NCBI GenBank assembly: GCA_030151925.1
Contig: JASLCY010000307.1
Location: forward strand, 1-10,940
Length of the DNA stretch: 10,940 bases
Source: Oligoflexus sp.
GTDB taxonomy: Bacteria; Bdellovibrionota_B; Oligoflexia; Oligoflexales; Oligoflexaceae
Direction of reading: 5' to 3'
In this document: positions 1 to 6,559 of the stretch, piece by piece
Numbering within the stretch: the first letter of the stretch is position 1
Layout of the letters: every line of letters starts with the position of its first letter
Translations under genes and position numbers: made by a program
The notes under the pieces: generated by a model
What the model was told of the DNA's origin: nothing
Databases searched by the model: none
What the model saw: only the letters and a program-made list of their open reading frames with translations

Positions 1-1
1 C

Positions 2-526
2 GACGAAGGCTGGGTCACCGACGCCGAAGGCCAGCGCGTGAGCTTCGCCAACTGCATCATCATCGGCACCTCGAACCTCGGTTCGGAAATCCTCTCGGAG
101 CGCCGCACGCCGATCGGAATAGGCGCGACCGTCACCGATTGGTCGAAAGACGATTCGGCGAAGGAAGTCATGAAGATCGTGAAGAATTTCCTAAGGCCGG
201 AGTTCATCAACCGGCTCGACGAGATCATCATCTTCAACAAGCTCGACAAGACCCAGTTCCTCAATATCGCCGACATCATGATCAGGGACCTGGCGGGCCG
301 TTTGCAGAAATTGCAGGTGAACCTCGACTTCCCGGCGGAAGCGCGGATCGCCCTCGTCGATAGGATCGATACCGCCAACTTCGGGGCGAGGCCGCTCAAA
401 CGCATGCTGGAAGAGAAGGTCGAAAACCCTATCTCCGCGCTTTTGATCCAGAATCAGGGCGAAGGCGAGAAGACCGCGCATGTGGGCCTCAAGGGCAAGG
501 ACATCGCCGTCACGCTCGAAGCTTGA
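2..526 (+). CDS. ClpA/ClpC-type AAA+ protease unfoldase, C-terminal 174 residues (5' truncated by window)
   Basis: The frame is open from base 2 to a TGA at 524-526, so this is the end of a longer gene. The visible part is the second AAA+ module of a Clp/Hsp100 ATPase: sensor-1 TSN at visible residues 23-25, the arginine-finger segment RPEFINRLDE at 65-74, and sensor-2 GARPLKR at 128-134 followed by the small C-terminal domain. Between sensor 1 and the arginine finger lies ERRTPIGIG (33-41). This is the place of the IGL/IGF loop with which ClpA and ClpC dock on ClpP, and which the disaggregase ClpB lacks. I therefore infer an unfoldase that feeds the ClpP protease in the cytoplasm. The loop reads IGI rather than IGL or IGF. 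The N-terminal and first ATPase domains lie outside the window, so the ClpA/ClpC/ClpB choice rests on this loop alone. Confidence 0.88.
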   Translation, partial: DEGWVTDAEGQRVSFANCIIIGTSNLGSEILSERRTPIGIGATVTDWSKDDSAKEVMKIVKNFLRPEFINRLDEIIIFNKLDKTQFLNIADIMIRDLAGRLQKLQVNLDFPAEARIALVDRIDTANFGARPLKRMLEEKVENPISALLIQNQGEGEKTAHVGLKGKDIAVTLEA

Positions 527-531
527 TCCCG

Positions 532-646
532 AGCTGGGCAAATCCAGCTTAGCCTTGAGCCGCAAGGCGTCAGAGAATTGGCTGGCTTTTTAAGCCGAAT
601 GCTCCGCGTTAGACTAAGAAAAGCTGGAATTCTCTCGATCAAGAGG
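532..646 (+). other. Hairpin-rich leader between the clp gene and the HTH gene
   Basis: The 125-base gap holds three short perfect hairpins: AGCTGG/CCAGCT (532-537 with 544-549), GCCTTG/CAAGGC (552-557 with 563-568) and GGCTT/AAGCC (584-588 with 592-596). There are also alternative pairings: CCAGCTT (544-550) with AAGCTGG (621-627), AGAGAATT (572-579) with AATTCTCT (628-635), and TCTCT (631-635) with the Shine-Dalgarno AAGAGG (641-646). No hairpin is followed by a clean T-run, so a classic terminator for clp is not clear. No convincing sigma-70 promoter was found. Confidence 0.35.
641..646 (+). promoter_or_regulatory. Shine-Dalgarno that sets the HTH gene start
   Basis: AAGAGG lies five bases before ATG 652. 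This favours ATG 652 over the in-frame GTG at 646, which overlaps the site. Confidence 0.6.
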
Positions 647-651
647 TGGCT

Positions 652-1188
652 ATGGCAGACCAATGGCTTTCCATTGTTGAATACGCCCGGACTTTTGCGG
701 TCTCTGATATGACGATCAGAAGGCGCATCAAGACAGGCCGTATCAAAGCGGTTCTCCGTGAAGGGAAATACTATATCCCCGTCGGGCCGAACGGCGAGAT
801 CCTGGAAGACGTCGAAAGTCCCAAACCCGCGGCTATTTCCATGGCTGCGTCTCCTGTCGAGCACACGATTTCAGCGCCGCTCACGGTGCCCTTTCAGCAG
901 CCAGAGACCAATCACAGATTGGGGGCGAGCTTTAAGTCCCTGCCGCAGTCGATGAGCCAGAACCTGTCCAAGACCGAGCACAGCTTGGTGGATACGGCTT
1001 CGCTCCTGCAGTTCTGCGACAAGACGGTCACCCGCATCAATTCCATCGAGAAGCATCTGCAGGATGCGTTTTCAGCCAAGATCCAGGCGCTCGAATCGCA
1101 GCTCAAGGTCCGCGACCTCACGATCGCGCAGCTTAAGCAGCAGAACGAGGACCTGCAGATGCTGGTGAAGCTGATGGAAAAACGCTGA
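652..1188 (+). CDS. Small DNA-binding protein: excisionase/MerR-like HTH plus C-terminal coiled coil
   Basis: A 178-residue protein. Residues 5-44 form an excisionase/MerR-like helix-turn-helix: WLSIVEYARTFAVSDMTIRR, then a basic recognition stretch (RRRIKTGRIKAV) and a short wing ending in GKYYIPV. Residues 50-115 look disordered and rich in Pro, Ser and Thr. From about residue 127 to the end the sequence is strongly heptad-like (INSIEKHLQDAF, then QALESQLKVRDLTIAQLKQQ), predicting a coiled coil for dimers or larger assemblies. The start is ATG 652, with AAGAGG five bases upstream. The gene converges on queA with only two bases between stop codons. It has no phage or integrase neighbours, so an excisionase role is unlikely. 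A transcription factor or a DNA-bridging/anchoring protein fits better. I do not recognise a named family. Confidence 0.8.
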   Translation: MADQWLSIVEYARTFAVSDMTIRRRIKTGRIKAVLREGKYYIPVGPNGEILEDVESPKPAAISMAASPVEHTISAPLTVPFQQPETNHRLGASFKSLPQSMSQNLSKTEHSLVDTASLLQFCDKTVTRINSIEKHLQDAFSAKIQALESQLKVRDLTIAQLKQQNEDLQMLVKLMEKR

Positions 1189-1190
1189 GC

Positions 1191-2303
1191 TTACTTCGGC
1201 AGCCAGAGAAGGCTCGCATCCCCGTAGCTGAAGAAGCGGTACCTTCGCTCTATCGCCTCAGCGTAGAGGGAACGGATCTTCTCGTAGCCGACCAAAGAAG
1301 AGACAAGCATCAATAGGGAACTTTCGGATTGATGGAAGTTCGTGATAAGACCGCTCAAAGCCCAAGGCTTGATGCGGTCTTCTTTCGTTTTGGGATAGAG
1401 GAAGAGCTCGGTCTCCAGCCAGCGGTCCCAGCATTCGGCCGGCGAGCTCTGCGCCGCAAGGCGTGCGAAGGACTCCACGCAGCGGAGCGAAGTGGTGCCG
1501 ACCGCGACGATAGGCTGGCCGCCTTCGATCGCCTTCGCGAGGGTTTCATAAGACGTGCGGCTGAGCAGGTAACGCTCCTTGTGCATGGCGTGGGCCGCTA
1601 TCGCTTCGCTCTTCACCGGCAGGAACGTTCCGCCCCCTACGTGAAGGGTCACGGGAACGATCGTCACGCCCTTCGCCTTGAGCCGTGTCCAAAGCTCTTC
1701 CGAGAAATGCAGGCCCGCGGTCGGCGCGGCGACCGATCCGCGCTCGCGGGCGTAGATCGTCTGATAACGGTCCTTGTCGCTGGAGCGGGCGGCCGTGACC
1801 GCGTCTTTCCTCTGGATGTAGGGCGGCAGGGGAATATACCCCTCGATTTCCATCCAGTTTTGAAAAGCCTCGAAATCCAGGTTGAAACGCACGACGGCGG
1901 AAGGCTGCGCGCCCTGCTCGTGGCGCTCCACGACGGTCGCCTCGCAGCCGCCGGGGAAGACGACCTTGGCGCCGATGCCGAGCTTCTTGAAAGGCCGGCC
2001 GAGCGTGCTCCAGAGGTTTTGAGCCGCATCGAGCGGACGGAGGAGCATCAGCTCCATCTTCCCGCCGTGTTCGGTTCGCCCGATCAAACGACCGGGAACG
2101 ACGCGGGTGTCGTTGACGATGAGGTGCGTGCCTTCGGGCAGGAGATCCGGGAGGTCGCGCATCATCTCGTGCAGGATGCGGCCGTCAGGCTTATGGATGA
2201 GGAGCCGCGAGGCCGCGCGGTCGTCGAGGGGTTCCTGGGCTACGAGTTCGTCGGGGATTTCGTAGCTGAAATCCTTAAGCGTCAGTATGTGTTCGGAACC
2301 CAT
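1191..2303 (-). CDS. queA: S-adenosylmethionine:tRNA ribosyltransferase-isomerase QueA
   Basis: QueA transfers and isomerises the ribosyl part of S-adenosylmethionine onto preQ1 at tRNA position 34, giving epoxyqueuosine, the next-to-last step of queuosine synthesis in the cytoplasm. At 370 residues it is close to the family's usual 340-370. Hallmarks in order: NDTRVVPGRL (64-73), GYIPLPPYI (155-163), the signature SVAAPTAGLHF (190-200), LHVGGGTF (220-227), VGTTSLRCVES (268-278), TNFHQSESSLLMLVS (321-335) and the C-terminal RYRFFSYGDA. ATG 2303 is preceded by AAAGGG six bases away, overlapping the stop region of the upstream M14 gene, which ends only 11 bases before. The two are almost certainly co-transcribed. 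The common partner tgt is not in the window. Its stop lies two bases from that of the convergent HTH gene. Confidence 0.97.
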   Translation of the reverse strand: MGSEHILTLKDFSYEIPDELVAQEPLDDRAASRLLIHKPDGRILHEMMRDLPDLLPEGTHLIVNDTRVVPGRLIGRTEHGGKMELMLLRPLDAAQNLWSTLGRPFKKLGIGAKVVFPGGCEATVVERHEQGAQPSAVVRFNLDFEAFQNWMEIEGYIPLPPYIQRKDAVTAARSSDKDRYQTIYARERGSVAAPTAGLHFSEELWTRLKAKGVTIVPVTLHVGGGTFLPVKSEAIAAHAMHKERYLLSRTSYETLAKAIEGGQPIVAVGTTSLRCVESFARLAAQSSPAECWDRWLETELFLYPKTKEDRIKPWALSGLITNFHQSESSLLMLVSSLVGYEKIRSLYAEAIERRYRFFSYGDASLLWLPK

Positions 2304-2314
2304 GCCCTACCCTT

Positions 2315-3376
2315 TTAAGACTTATCCGTTTTCTGGGCGGGACGCTCTTTGAAGTCGCTGTAGAAGGTCTGCGTGTTCTCAGATTTCTCTATCGTCTTCT
2401 TGAAGGGATAGCTGATCGCCTGAAGGAGCCCCGGGAGGAACTGCTTCCAGTAGCTATCGACCTTGCGAGCGTCCGTCGTCTCCAGCTCGAGCGTGATCGT
2501 CGGAATGTGGCGTTCGTGCCCCGCGAAGTTCCCGAGGGAACCGGGGTAGAACGAATAATCCACGATGCGGTAATGATTGGACTTCACCGAGATCGCCGCC
2601 GCCAGCTCACGCGCCTGCTTCTCCTCGAGGCTGAGTGTCTTCGGTTTCTGGTCCCCGGGGCCGTCGTAGTCGATGAAGCCGAGCGGCGCGTGGATCGAGA
2701 GGATCTTATCCGGCCGGAACTCGTCGATCAGCCTGACCTGGAAGACGGTCTCCACTTCCGAGTTGGGGAAATGGCCCGGAAAGTGCGGAACCCTCTTCTG
2801 CTTCAAGGTCTTCCACCACGTGAGCGACTTCTCATACCAGTCGAGCGTGAAGAAGTTGCGATTGCAATCGACGCCGCGCGCATTGGTGCGCGTGGGTTTG
2901 TCGAGGAAGAAGCCGTCCGGGTTCACCAGCGGGGCGATGATCACCTGCTGCTCGGGGCTGACGAGCTCGGGATGCTCCGCGAGATGCTTCGCCAGGCGGA
3001 AGCCCATAGGCACCGGCGTGTATTCATCGGAATGGACCGAACTCAGGATCATCGTCGCGTCGGCGCCTGTGCCGAACGAGATGAAGAGCAGCGGGTTGCC
3101 TTTGATCGTATGGAGCGTCGCGCGCCACGGGAGCTTCCCGCAGGGATCCTCTTCCCAATGGAACTGCTTGAACTTCGTGCCGAGCTTCCGGCAAAGCTCC
3201 TTGATCGCGCCGGGCTCGGCCGCCTCGGAAATCCTAAAGCTGTCGATCGCCTCCTGGCTCATGGTCGAGCTGCTGATGTAAGCGCGCTTTAGGATATCGG
3301 GATAAGACTCGTCCGCACCGCTTGCCAAGGTTGGCAAAAAGGCAAAACCGATCATTATCACGAAGCGTTTCAGCAT
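2315..3376 (-). CDS. Exported M14-family zinc metallocarboxypeptidase (MpaA-like)
   Basis: A 353-residue peptidase of the M14 (carboxypeptidase A/MpaA) fold. Residues 1-20 form a signal peptide: basic MLKR, hydrophobic core FVIMIGFAFLPTLA, likely cleavage at ASG-A. Export to the periplasm or outside is predicted. Zinc ligands are H115 and E118 (VHSDEYTP) and H229 (ILSIHAP). The substrate-binding NARGVDCNRNF (165-175) gives N172 and R173, and the general base is probably E297 in ITLELET. Cys62 and Cys79 could form a disulfide. MpaA-type members cut murein peptides next to meso-diaminopimelate while others are general carboxypeptidases. The substrate here cannot be read from sequence. ATG 3376 has AAAGGA seven bases upstream, with a 6-bp hairpin (3389-3394 with 3401-3406) directly before that site. 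queA follows after 11 bases. Confidence 0.9.
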   Translation of the reverse strand: MLKRFVIMIGFAFLPTLASGADESYPDILKRAYISSSTMSQEAIDSFRISEAAEPGAIKELCRKLGTKFKQFHWEEDPCGKLPWRATLHTIKGNPLLFISFGTGADATMILSSVHSDEYTPVPMGFRLAKHLAEHPELVSPEQQVIIAPLVNPDGFFLDKPTRTNARGVDCNRNFFTLDWYEKSLTWWKTLKQKRVPHFPGHFPNSEVETVFQVRLIDEFRPDKILSIHAPLGFIDYDGPGDQKPKTLSLEEKQARELAAAISVKSNHYRIVDYSFYPGSLGNFAGHERHIPTITLELETTDARKVDSYWKQFLPGLLQAISYPFKKTIEKSENTQTFYSDFKERPAQKTDKS

Positions 3377-3482
3377 AAGGTGATCCTTTCTCCGAGGTCG
3401 CGGAGATTCGCTTTATAAAGGAAATAAGGGTGATCTGACAGCTATTATAGCTGCGAGTCGGCCCTTATGCTGTATTTCCTTT
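3371..3482. repeat. Overlapping inverted repeats filling the luxEC-M14 intergenic region
   Basis: Base by base I find four related elements. (a) AAAGGAAATA (3417-3426) is the exact reverse complement of 3473-3482. (b) CAGCATAAGG (3371-3380, over the M14 start codon) is the exact reverse complement of 3463-3472. (c) CAGCTATTATAGCTG (3439-3453) is a perfect palindrome around one central base. (d) ATAAGGTGATC (3375-3385) is repeated as ATAAGGGTGATC (3424-3435). The 20 bases at 3463-3482 are thus complementary in two halves to two separate upstream segments. Folded, 3417-3482 makes a long hairpin with a bulge, capped by the palindrome. It could be the luxEC terminator, an operator for the M14-queA unit, or both. 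Confidence 0.7.
3444..3449 (-). promoter_or_regulatory. Possible -10 box for the M14-queA transcript
   Basis: A perfect TATAAT on the minus strand sits at the centre of the 15-base palindrome and about 70 bases before the M14 start. The hexamer 17 bases upstream (CAGCAT) is a poor -35, so an activator or a chance match is possible. Confidence 0.3.
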
Positions 3483-5581
3483 TAGACCTGAGGAAAAAAG
3501 AGTGGAATGCCGCCATGTCGACCAGTCCATTTCGCGACATTTGTAGCCCCAAGTGCGCAAAGCCGCGTCGACAAAGCCTTGGGCGCGAGAGAATGAGTCT
3601 TTTCGTCGCAGCTGAGGAGTTTAAAGGATGGGTTGTCCTCTAGGCTTCGCCAGACCGTTTCCAGAGCGGCCCGGGACGCACGAAGCACAGGCAGCGTCAG
3701 CGGTCGTGAGCTCAGTTCGGCCGCGAGGCTTTGGTTTTCCGTATAGAGCCTCTCGCCCAGGACCAGGTGATCGGGCGTCGGCCTTGGAAAGACCTCGTAA
3801 GCACGAACGGCGAGATCGAGTTCGCTGTGGGCGAGGTGGAGTTGGCTGCCGCGGTCGAGAGCCCCGAGCGTGACGGTGCGGGCCGCGAGCTGGGGCGCGG
3901 ATTCGTCCCAGACGATCAGGAGGCGTGAACTCATACAGCCCTGCTGCCCAAGGCTGAAGGCGTCCTTCACCCATTCATCCTGCGCCCAACTCGAGCTGTG
4001 CATCAGCGAAGCGGTGATCCAGGTGCCGAAACCCTGGACTTTGGCTTTCGTCGCCGCTCTGAGCTCTGCGATGGTCTCATCGCTGCCGAAGACCAGGAGG
4101 CCTTCGTGCCCGATATCCTCGCCCGGAGCGATGCGGAACGAGCGCGGCACGACGTTGAAATCCCAAGCGCCGTGGAAGAGCTTCTTCAGGTAGCGGAGCA
4201 TGCCTTGGTCGTCTTCGGCCGCCCGTACGGAGACCTTCAGATCGAGGACGGCCGCGAGGAACAGCGGATGAAGCAGAGCGATATCATGCGTGTGCGGTGG
4301 GATGATCAGCCAGCTTCCGCAGATGTTTTGGCTGTCCCTGGCCGCGGCGATCCACGCGTCGACAGTCTCGGGAACGCTGGCTTTAAGATCCGCGAGAGCC
4401 CAGCGGGCCAGCGTTTCGAGGCCTAAATTCCTCCGGAGCAGGGCGTGGAATTCGGGGTCCGCGAGCATAGCCTGCGTTTTCTGATGCACGAGCGCGGCGC
4501 GCTCCCGTGAAACGTCCTGCGCCTGCAGCGCGGCTGCGGTCTGCGGCGCTGCAACCTTCGGCGCCTGCGCTCCCAGGAGATCCTCGGCGAGCATCGAGCA
4601 ACCCTTGAGCGGGCTGAAGGCCACGCGTCCTTTCAATTGGAACGAACCGTCCGGAAACACCTCGGCTCTGTCCTCGGTGCGGAAAGGCGTGAAGATATCG
4701 CTGCGAATCGTATCGTGAACGACGAGACTGCCGTCTCCCGTCTCGGCGATGCTTTGGTCGGGGAGCACGACCTTGGTCCGCACCCAGCTCGGGAAACGGA
4801 AGCGGCGTTCATCCATAGGAATGAGACGTCCGCTTGGATTATCAACAAAATCATAGGCTTGGCTCGCAAGTTCACACATCCCGTATTCACTCACGATATG
4901 ATTGCGATCGACGCCGAAGCATTCGGTGATGAGCTCGAACGATTCCTCGCGCGTCACGGAGCGGGTCTTGCCCTTTGTTCCGCCGGTTTCGATCACGATG
5001 CTGCCTTTCGGCAAGGCCAGGCGTCCGCCCGCATCGGCGAACGCCACGATGTGGAATCCGGTCGCGAACAGCCATACGGGCCTCTCGTCCAGCGCAGGAC
5101 GCGCCGCGCCCCTGTCATCCGCATTCCAATACTCGAGCGGAAACTCCTCGCCTATCCAGGCGATCATCTGCGCGAGGCTCGAGTTGGTCCATTCGCTGGT
5201 CGGCGGAATAAGGCTGATGCCGCGGGGCGCATCTTCATTCGGGAAAAACGGGGCGATCATCGCGCGGAAGCTCTTCAGCGAAAACTCGCGATAGAGCTCG
5301 AGGCCCTCCTGGGAGAACGACGAACGCGAACGATCGCGCTGCGTGGTGCCGCTCGAGAGGAAGTGGTGAACGGGAGGCGCCGGGAACTCGCGCTCGAGTT
5401 CCGCCGGGCATTCTTTCAGGAACTCGATGGGCAGGAGCGGATAGTCCGGGTAAAGCCGTTTTAGGACGTCCTTCTGAGCGCTGAAACGATAGGCGTGATT
5501 TTTTGGAAATTCGGCGTCGGTCTCAAACACCTGAGAGAGGGGGCGTTGGCGCCATTTCTCGTAGAATTTCAGCAGGTTCAT
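3482..5581 (-). CDS. LuxE-LuxC fusion: acyl-protein synthetase plus long-chain acyl-CoA reductase
   Basis: A 699-residue protein joining two enzymes of the fatty-acid reductase complex. Residues 1-338 are LuxE-like, an AMP-forming acyl-protein synthetase: phosphate-loop SSGTT (76-80), ETGGTKGK (198-205), the adenylate motif SEYGMCE (231-237), RTEDRAEV with DGSFQLKGR (301-319), and KGCSM at 326-330, whose Cys328 matches the position of the acyl-carrying cysteine near LuxE's C-terminus. An Ala/Gln-rich linker (about 339-365) leads to a LuxC-like reductase (about 366-699) with VFGSDETI (497-504) and the catalytic-cysteine motif QQGCMSSR (Cys549). Predicted role: activate a fatty acid with ATP, pass the acyl group between cysteines and reduce it to a long-chain aldehyde. 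No luciferase genes are visible, so the aldehyde probably serves lipid, alcohol or wax metabolism. The start is ATG 5581, seven bases after GGGGAGGA. Confidence 0.87.
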   Translation of the reverse strand: MNLLKFYEKWRQRPLSQVFETDAEFPKNHAYRFSAQKDVLKRLYPDYPLLPIEFLKECPAELEREFPAPPVHHFLSSGTTQRDRSRSSFSQEGLELYREFSLKSFRAMIAPFFPNEDAPRGISLIPPTSEWTNSSLAQMIAWIGEEFPLEYWNADDRGAARPALDERPVWLFATGFHIVAFADAGGRLALPKGSIVIETGGTKGKTRSVTREESFELITECFGVDRNHIVSEYGMCELASQAYDFVDNPSGRLIPMDERRFRFPSWVRTKVVLPDQSIAETGDGSLVVHDTIRSDIFTPFRTEDRAEVFPDGSFQLKGRVAFSPLKGCSMLAEDLLGAQAPKVAAPQTAAALQAQDVSRERAALVHQKTQAMLADPEFHALLRRNLGLETLARWALADLKASVPETVDAWIAAARDSQNICGSWLIIPPHTHDIALLHPLFLAAVLDLKVSVRAAEDDQGMLRYLKKLFHGAWDFNVVPRSFRIAPGEDIGHEGLLVFGSDETIAELRAATKAKVQGFGTWITASLMHSSSWAQDEWVKDAFSLGQQGCMSSRLLIVWDESAPQLAARTVTLGALDRGSQLHLAHSELDLAVRAYEVFPRPTPDHLVLGERLYTENQSLAAELSSRPLTLPVLRASRAALETVWRSLEDNPSFKLLSCDEKTHSLAPKALSTRLCALGATNVAKWTGRHGGIPLFFPQV

Positions 5582-5588
5582 AACCACG

Positions 5589-5596
5589 TCCTCCCC
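5589..5596 (-). promoter_or_regulatory. Shine-Dalgarno that sets the LuxE-LuxC fusion start
   Basis: GGGGAGGA on the minus strand is seven bases from ATG 5581 but only one from the in-frame GTG at 5587. The ATG is therefore the likely start. Confidence 0.7.
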
Positions 5597-5605
5597 AAAA
5601 CCCGT

Positions 5606-5634
5606 TGTATGCCAGATGGTCTAGCTGGCTGCAA
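5606..5634 (-). promoter_or_regulatory. Candidate sigma-70 promoter for the LuxE-LuxC fusion gene
   Basis: On the minus strand TTGCAG (5634-5629) and CATACA (5611-5606) are 17 bases apart, placing transcription start some 15-20 bases before the start codon. Both boxes match consensus at only three of six bases. Confidence 0.28.
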
Positions 5635-5724
5635 GCCTTTAACGCTGGAGCCCGGTCGAACTTTCAGTTAAAATCCGGAACCGTCTTAATTCAGGCACGT
5701 CACCGGGCAAGGAACGCGTCGTTC

Positions 5725-6543
5725 ATGACAACACAGTATTATCTCAAGCTCGACCAGTTTGAAGGGCCGCTGGACCTTCTGCTGCACCTTATTCGGGTGA
5801 ATGAGATAGATATCTTCAACATCGATATCTTCAAGCTCACGCAGCAGTACCTTGCCTACCTGCGTATCCTGCGTTACGACGACCTCGCCGACGCCGGCGA
5901 ATTCATCGAGATGGCGGCGACGCTCATCGAAATCAAATCGAAGATGCTGCTGCCGGGCCAGGAGAGCAAAAACGAAGAAGGCCAGCTGAAGGAAGACGAC
6001 CCGCGTTACTCCCTGCAGGAGCAGCTCATCCAATACGAGATCTTCAAGCGCGCGGGCGAGCACCTCTCCATCAAACCGCAGTTCGGCGTGCAGATCCGTT
6101 CGTCGATGGAATGGCAGCGCCTGGCGCCGCTCTACGAGCATATCGAAGCGCCCATGGTGGGTGATCCGGCCGCTCTCGTCATCCTCTACGAGCAGATGCT
6201 GGCGAGCCTTGCCGAACGCAAACCGCCTCTGCGGGTCGAAGCGAAGACCCACATGGTGACGCTCGAAGACAAGATCAAGGAGCTCGCGCGTTTCATCGAG
6301 ACCGTGAACTTCGCTTTGTTCCAGGGTTTCTACAAGAACTTCCAGTCGCGCTACGAGCTCGTGATCTACGTGCTCGCCGCGCTCGAGCTGTCCAAGGCCG
6401 GCCAACTCAAGATCTACCAGGAAGTCGCCAACGGCCCGATGTGGATCTACCGCCCCGATATCGACAAGGCGCAGTTGCCGCTCGAGATCCGCGAGTCGCA
6501 TCTTACGATCGACGCGGAAAAAAAATCCGAAGATACACTTTAA
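5725..6543 (+). CDS. scpA: Segregation and condensation protein A (kleisin)
   Basis: ScpA is the kleisin that bridges the two head domains of SMC in the SMC-ScpAB condensin, which compacts and separates the replicated chromosome. The protein is 272 residues, near the family's usual 240-280. The N-terminal SMC-neck-binding signature FEGPLDLLLHLI lies at residues 12-23, followed by IDIFNIDIFKLTQQYL. EFIEMAATLIEIKSKMLLP at 59-77 is the second conserved block. The C-terminal winged helix that contacts the SMC head cap is at about 175-233 (FYKNFQSRYELVIYVLAALE). The start is ATG 5725 with AAGGA 11 bases upstream. The frame stays open further back to a TTG at 5605, but that extra stretch lacks family similarity. 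scpB follows after 16 bases. Confidence 0.95.
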   Translation: MTTQYYLKLDQFEGPLDLLLHLIRVNEIDIFNIDIFKLTQQYLAYLRILRYDDLADAGEFIEMAATLIEIKSKMLLPGQESKNEEGQLKEDDPRYSLQEQLIQYEIFKRAGEHLSIKPQFGVQIRSSMEWQRLAPLYEHIEAPMVGDPAALVILYEQMLASLAERKPPLRVEAKTHMVTLEDKIKELARFIETVNFALFQGFYKNFQSRYELVIYVLAALELSKAGQLKIYQEVANGPMWIYRPDIDKAQLPLEIRESHLTIDAEKKSEDTL

Positions 6544-6544
6544 C

Positions 6545-6550
6545 GAGAGG
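6545..6550 (+). promoter_or_regulatory. Shine-Dalgarno supporting the TTG start of scpB
   Basis: GAGAGG directly follows the scpA stop and is nine bases before TTG 6560. No ATG lies in this frame for more than 300 bases, so this site supports a TTG start and the long N-terminal extension. Confidence 0.55.
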
Positions 6551-6559
6551 ACCAAAGTC

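Noticed and set aside
1184..1200. Short stem GCTGA/TCGGC at the junction of the convergent HTH gene and queA
   Set aside because: Only five pairs including a wobble, a seven-base loop and no T-run; not enough to call a terminator.
1329..2318. Long plus-strand open frame (329 codons) opposite queA
   Set aside because: It is the mirror of a confidently identified gene in GC-rich DNA. Its translation is Arg/Glu/Ala-rich with no recognisable motif and no ribosome-binding site.
2507..3292. Plus-strand open frame opposite the M14 peptidase
   Set aside because: Antisense shadow. It is highly charged and featureless, and the opposite strand encodes a complete peptidase with catalytic residues.
3467..3643. 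58-codon plus-strand frame starting inside the inverted repeats and running antisense to the luxEC 3' end
   Set aside because: It starts ATGCTG next to a TATTAT, but has no Shine-Dalgarno and no recognisable content. It is more likely chance.
4637..5464. Plus-strand open frame opposite the LuxE-like domain
   Set aside because: Antisense shadow with no family features, while the minus strand shows ordered LuxE motifs.
5662..5690. Possible scpA promoter (TTTCAG, 17 bases, CTTAAT)
   Set aside because: The -35 matches consensus at only two of six bases. scpA must have a promoter in the 143-base gap, but I cannot place it.
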